This document shows positions 40,776 through 43,173 of a DNA stretch of 43,173 nt, in pieces. The DNA is taken from positions 1 through 43,173 of the forward strand of contig CAMCQE010000019.1 in NCBI GenBank assembly GCA_945876945.1. The letters run 5' to 3'. The stretch comes from Klebsiella pneumoniae (GTDB lineage: Bacteria; Pseudomonadota; Gammaproteobacteria; Ga0077536). A program made the position numbers and the translations under genes. The notes below the pieces were generated by a model that saw nothing but the letters and a program-made list of their open reading frames with translations, searched no databases and was not told the origin of the DNA. Position 1 is the first letter of the stretch; each line of letters opens with the position of its first letter.

Positions 40776-41201
40776 GTGAAGAAATCCAACCGTCTGCAAC
40801 GAATTGCCGACCTCTCAGAAACCGCTGAGCAACTCGCCGCTCAGGCGCTGGCCCGGGCCAGCGAAGAAGTCGAGCGGATCGAGCGGCAGTTGCAGGATCT
40901 GGAAAGCTACCGCGACGAATACCTGCGCCCGCTACGGGAACCCGGTGGCGGTGGTCTGGGCGCCTATCAGGCGCAGAAACTCCGGTTGTTTGTGGGAAAA
41001 ATTGAAGAAGCGCTCGCCCTGATCCGCAAGAAGCGGGCGCTGGCCGAGAAGCAACGCGACCACGAGCGCCAGCAGTGGATGGAACAGAAACGTCGCGCGC
41101 TCATCACCAACAAGGTTGCCCAGCGCGCGCGTGTCGAGGAAGAGGCGATGGCCGAGCGCGCCTTGCAGCGCGAGATCGACGATCGCCCGCGACGCGTTTA
41201 G
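40776..41201 (+). CDS. fliJ: FliJ, export apparatus coiled-coil protein
   Basis: A 141-residue highly charged coiled coil, the FliJ pattern: two long helices (about 5-60 and 75-130) rich in Glu, Arg and Gln with no proline except at the turn (RPLREPGGGG). It resembles the F1 gamma subunit stalk and connects FliI to FlhA. It starts at GTG (40776), since no ATG occurs in frame until late in the gene; the ribosome site is weak. Its stop overlaps the end of the convergent cupin gene by 4 nt. FliK, normally next, is displaced by two genes on the other strand. Confidence 0.9.
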   Translation: MKKSNRLQRIADLSETAEQLAAQALARASEEVERIERQLQDLESYRDEYLRPLREPGGGGLGAYQAQKLRLFVGKIEEALALIRKKRALAEKQRDHERQQWMEQKRRALITNKVAQRARVEEEAMAERALQREIDDRPRRV

Positions 41202-41557
41202 GCGGCGGCCCGCGCCGGGCGCTTTTTCTCCACCAGAATTTCGCGATAAACCCCGGTGCCGGCATTGCGAGCGCTGTGCGTGGCGGGTGCGCGCAGACCT
41301 TTATCATCCGCCGACACCAGATCATTGCCCTCTAGCCGGAGCGCGAAGGTGGCGCCGGTATAGGCATCGATGGTGCCCAGCGGTTGGTCGTTGGCATCAA
41401 AGACTTCCAGCGGCGTGCCTTCCAGCACATACCAGACATAGTCGTGCTCGTGGGTATGGCAGGGCGTGGTTTCCCCCGGGCCGAGCTCAAATTCCCAAAC
41501 GATCACGTCGTCGTCTTCAAAAATTTTTCGTGAACCAACGTCCCCTTTTGCGCTCAT
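41198..41557 (-). CDS. Small cupin-domain protein
   Basis: A 119-residue single-domain cupin. The first cupin motif is seen in [20 protein letters not shown] (about 28-47), with H34, H36 and E37 or H38 as metal ligands. The second is less clear. It is coupled to the upstream UDP-glucuronate decarboxylase gene by a 4-nt ATGA overlap and converges on fliJ. Small cupins near sugar genes can be isomerases or sensors, but I do not recognise a specific function. A role in pentose or glycan metabolism is only suggested by context. Confidence 0.7.
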   Translation of the reverse strand: MSAKGDVGSRKIFEDDDVIVWEFELGPGETTPCHTHEHDYVWYVLEGTPLEVFDANDQPLGTIDAYTGATFALRLEGNDLVSADDKGLRAPATHSARNAGTGVYREILVEKKRPARAAA

Positions 41558-42570
41558 GCAGAGTCTCCCGTGTTGCCGATCCGCGCCCAGCCTCCCTTGC
41601 CGAGCATCGTGTCGAAATATTTTATGGTTTGCGCGAGTCCTTCGCGCAGCGGAATCGATGGTGCCCAGCCCATGGCTTCGCGGGCGAGTGAAATATCCGG
41701 GCAGCGCTGGCGTGGGTCGTCGCTGGGTAAGGGCAGGTAAGTGAGCGTAGAACGCGAGCCAGTCATTTCGATCACCATTTCCGCCAGTTCCTTGATGGTG
41801 AACTCCCCGGGATTACCCAGATTGACCGGGCCGATGAATTCCCGCGGCGTTTCCATCAACGCCATCAGGCCGCCGATCAGATCATCCACGAAACAGAACG
41901 AACGGGTTTGCTGACCATCGCCGTAGAGCGTAATGGGTTCGCTGCGCAGCGCCTGCATGATGAAATTCGAGACCACCCGGCCGTCATTCGGATGCATGCG
42001 CGGGCCGTAAGTATTGAAGATGCGTGCGACCTTGATGCTCACCCGATGTTGGCGGTGGTAGTCAAAGAACAGGGTCTCGGCGCAGCGCTTGCCTTCGTCG
42101 TAGCAGGAGCGCAGGCCGATGGGATTGGTATGACCCCAGTAGTCTTCCCGCTGTGGATGCACTTCCGGATCGCCGTAGACCTCGCTGGTCGAGGCTTGCA
42201 GGATGCGGGCGCCTACCCGTTTGGCCAGCCCCAGCATGTTAATCGCGCCGTGCACGCTGGTTTTGACGGTCTGGACCGGATTGTGCTGGTAATGCACCGG
42301 TGACGCTGGGCAGGCCAGATTGAAGATGTCGTCCACTTCCACGTACAGCGGAAACGTCACGTCGTGCCGGATCAGTTCAAAGAAGGGTTGGCCGATAAGC
42401 CCGGCGATATTGTCTTTGGAGCCGGTGTAGAAGTTGTCGGCACAGAGCACATCGTGGCCGGCTTCGATCAGGCGTTCGCAGAGATGCGAGCCCAAAAAGC
42501 CTGCCCCGCCGGTCACCAACACGCGCCGGCGAGTTTTAACGAGATTGTCGCGGCTGGGGGAGTGTTGCAT
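41554..42570 (-). CDS. UDP-glucuronate decarboxylase (UDP-xylose synthase)
   Basis: A 338-residue extended SDR of the UXS family, which converts UDP-glucuronate to UDP-xylose in the cytoplasm. The NAD site is GGAGFLGSH (21-29). The catalytic set is T/S in QASTSEVYG (about 126-134), Y157 and K161 in [11 protein letters not shown]. Other UXS features are [18 protein letters not shown] and [23 protein letters not shown] start at ATG 42570; the open frame continues upstream to 42825 but crosses the fliK promoter and gene. It is divergent from fliK with a 69-nt spacer and coupled to the cupin gene. A link to flagellin glycosylation is inferred. Confidence 0.9.
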   Translation of the reverse strand: MQHSPSRDNLVKTRRRVLVTGGAGFLGSHLCERLIEAGHDVLCADNFYTGSKDNIAGLIGQPFFELIRHDVTFPLYVEVDDIFNLACPASPVHYQHNPVQTVKTSVHGAINMLGLAKRVGARILQASTSEVYGDPEVHPQREDYWGHTNPIGLRSCYDEGKRCAETLFFDYHRQHRVSIKVARIFNTYGPRMHPNDGRVVSNFIMQALRSEPITLYGDGQQTRSFCFVDDLIGGLMALMETPREFIGPVNLGNPGEFTIKELAEMVIEMTGSRSTLTYLPLPSDDPRQRCPDISLAREAMGWAPSIPLREGLAQTIKYFDTMLGKGGWARIGNTGDSA

Positions 42571-42586
42571 TGACGGACTTCGCTGA

Positions 42587-42602
42587 TGGCACAGGGGTTG
42601 CA
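42587..42602 (+). promoter_or_regulatory. Sigma-54 promoter of fliK
   Basis: TGGCACAGGGGTTGCA is a perfect match to TGGCAC-N5-TTGCW. The predicted +1 is near 42613, 27 nt before the fliK ATG. Confidence 0.85.
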
Positions 42603-42606
42603 ATTT

Positions 42607-42622
42607 AGCAGTCACGAACCCA
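42607..42622 (-). promoter_or_regulatory. Weak sigma-54-like site facing UDP-xylose synthase
   Basis: TGGGTTCGTGACTGCT on the minus strand keeps GG-N10-GC spacing and TGCT but has a poor -24 box. The predicted +1 near 42597 lies 27 nt before the UXS ATG. It may be chance. Confidence 0.3.
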
Positions 42623-42639
42623 AGCCGGAACCCACGACC

Positions 42640-43173
42640 ATGCCCGACGCCATCGCCGCCAGTCCTCAAACGTCCTCGCCCGTGATGGACAAAACAGCGT
42701 CTATGAAGCGAGAAAGCGCAGATTCGGCCGGTTCTGGCGGCAAAGACTTTGCGGCGACGCTGGATTCTGTGCGCGAACAGAAGCGTGCCGAGGCGGCAAA
42801 TAAAGACGCTCAGGCGGCAAACCAAGACCCCCAGGCGGCAAACAAAGAGCCTCAGGCGGCAGATCAGGACGCTCAGGCGGCAAACAACGACCTCCAGCCA
42901 ACAGCGCCCGACCCCCTGGTGGCAGAACTGGCTGCGACCATGATGCCCATCGTTGCGCCCGAGGCGGCCGTGACGCCGAAGTCGATGGCAGACACCGCGC
43001 CGGACGGCACGGACGACCCCGCGACGGTGGCCGTCGCGCTGGCAGCGCTCGGTTCGACGATGACGGGTGGCACCACGCCAGCCCCGACCCCTTCAGCGAA
43101 GGCGGGCGAACTCGCAATGGCTCGGTTGCGTCCCGAATCCCGCGCTGCAGCCCAGTGGCCGGCCGTTGCCGCC
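42640..43173 (+). CDS. fliK: FliK, hook-length control protein (5' part, runs off the window)
   Basis: An open frame of 178 codons from ATG 42640 to the window edge, with no stop. The visible part is a low-complexity N-terminal region rich in Ala, Asp, Gln and Pro, as expected for FliK, whose conserved export-switch domain is at the C-terminus beyond this window. Residues about 51-85 form five 7-residue repeats of the pattern AANKDAQ, encoded by 21-bp repeats. Support comes from context: it follows fliJ (after an inserted two-gene block) and has a perfect sigma-54 promoter 27 nt before its ATG with predicted +1 near 42613. The ribosome site is weak (GGAA). Confidence 0.75.
   Translation, partial: MPDAIAASPQTSSPVMDKTASMKRESADSAGSGGKDFAATLDSVREQKRAEAANKDAQAANQDPQAANKEPQAADQDAQAANNDLQPTAPDPLVAELAATMMPIVAPEAAVTPKSMADTAPDGTDDPATVAVALAALGSTMTGGTTPAPTPSAKAGELAMARLRPESRAAAQWPAVAA
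42791..42895 (+). repeat. Five 21-bp in-frame tandem repeats in fliK
   Basis: Five units start at 42791, 42812, 42833, 42854 and 42875. Each begins AGGCGGCA and encodes a seven-residue unit of the AANKDAQ type. The core GGCGGCAA equals the word that clusters after cheR and flgI; a further copy at 42737 is in another phase (coding G-G-K). Confidence 0.9.

Noticed and set aside
42791-42895. CRISPR-like array in the 21-bp repeats
   Set aside because: Units are contiguous without unique spacers, stay in frame within fliK, and no cas genes are present.

Overview
The window is a near-complete polar-type flagellar and chemotaxis locus from a gammaproteobacterium of moderately high GC. The evidence for the group is the FleQ-FleS-FleR regulatory set, cheV-cheR between flgA and flgB, a flgM-flgN-ycgR/flgZ unit, and several good sigma-54 (-24/-12) promoters ahead of structural flagellar operons. 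This is the Pseudomonas/Vibrio-like hierarchy. I cannot name the genus.

Layout. 1-387: tRNA-Ala(CGC) on the minus strand with a strong terminator. 388-2710: a three-gene arsenosugar cassette (arsS and two glycosyltransferase-like genes). 2707-5107 (minus): ycgR/flgZ, flgN, flgM (sigma-28 type promoter) and flgA (perfect sigma-54 promoter). 5223-7052: cheV and cheR. 7185-13680: sigma-54 promoter, flgBCDEFGHI, terminator. 13695-17861: a second sigma-54 promoter, flgJKL, terminator. 17860-21319 (minus): fliC, flaG, fliD. 21558-26083: two tandem TPR/GT41 (SPINDLY/OGT-like) glycosyltransferases divergent from fliC, the first with an N-terminal SEC-C zinc motif. 26094-30195 (minus): a translationally coupled nucleotide-sugar operon (NDP-HexNAc 4,6-dehydratase, DegT aminotransferase, DegT-like protein lacking the PLP lysine, GNAT acetyltransferase) behind a sigma-54-like promoter. 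30446-31210: fliS and a fliT-like gene. 31474-35653: fleQ, then fleS-fleR behind a sigma-54 promoter. 35675-41201: fliEFGHIJ. 41198-42570 (minus): cupin and UDP-glucuronate decarboxylase (UDP-xylose synthase). 42640-end: the 5' part of fliK behind a perfect sigma-54 promoter.

How it fits together. FleQ is expected to switch on sigma-54 operons, FleS/FleR to drive the later ones, and sigma-28, held by FlgM, to drive fliC and fliS. Sugar genes appear wired into the same circuit. The likely product is a flagellin O-glycan: the dehydratase operon makes an acylated amino sugar, UXS makes UDP-xylose, and one or both GT41 enzymes modify flagellin. That part is inference from context.

The points most worth a second look are the lysine-less DegT paralogue translated in tandem with an intact one, the SEC-C-TPR-GT41 architecture with a predicted leaderless start, the UDP-xylose/cupin insertion between fliJ and fliK, and a GGCGGCAA/TTGCCGCC word that clusters in two intergenic regions and forms the core of a 21-bp repeat inside fliK.
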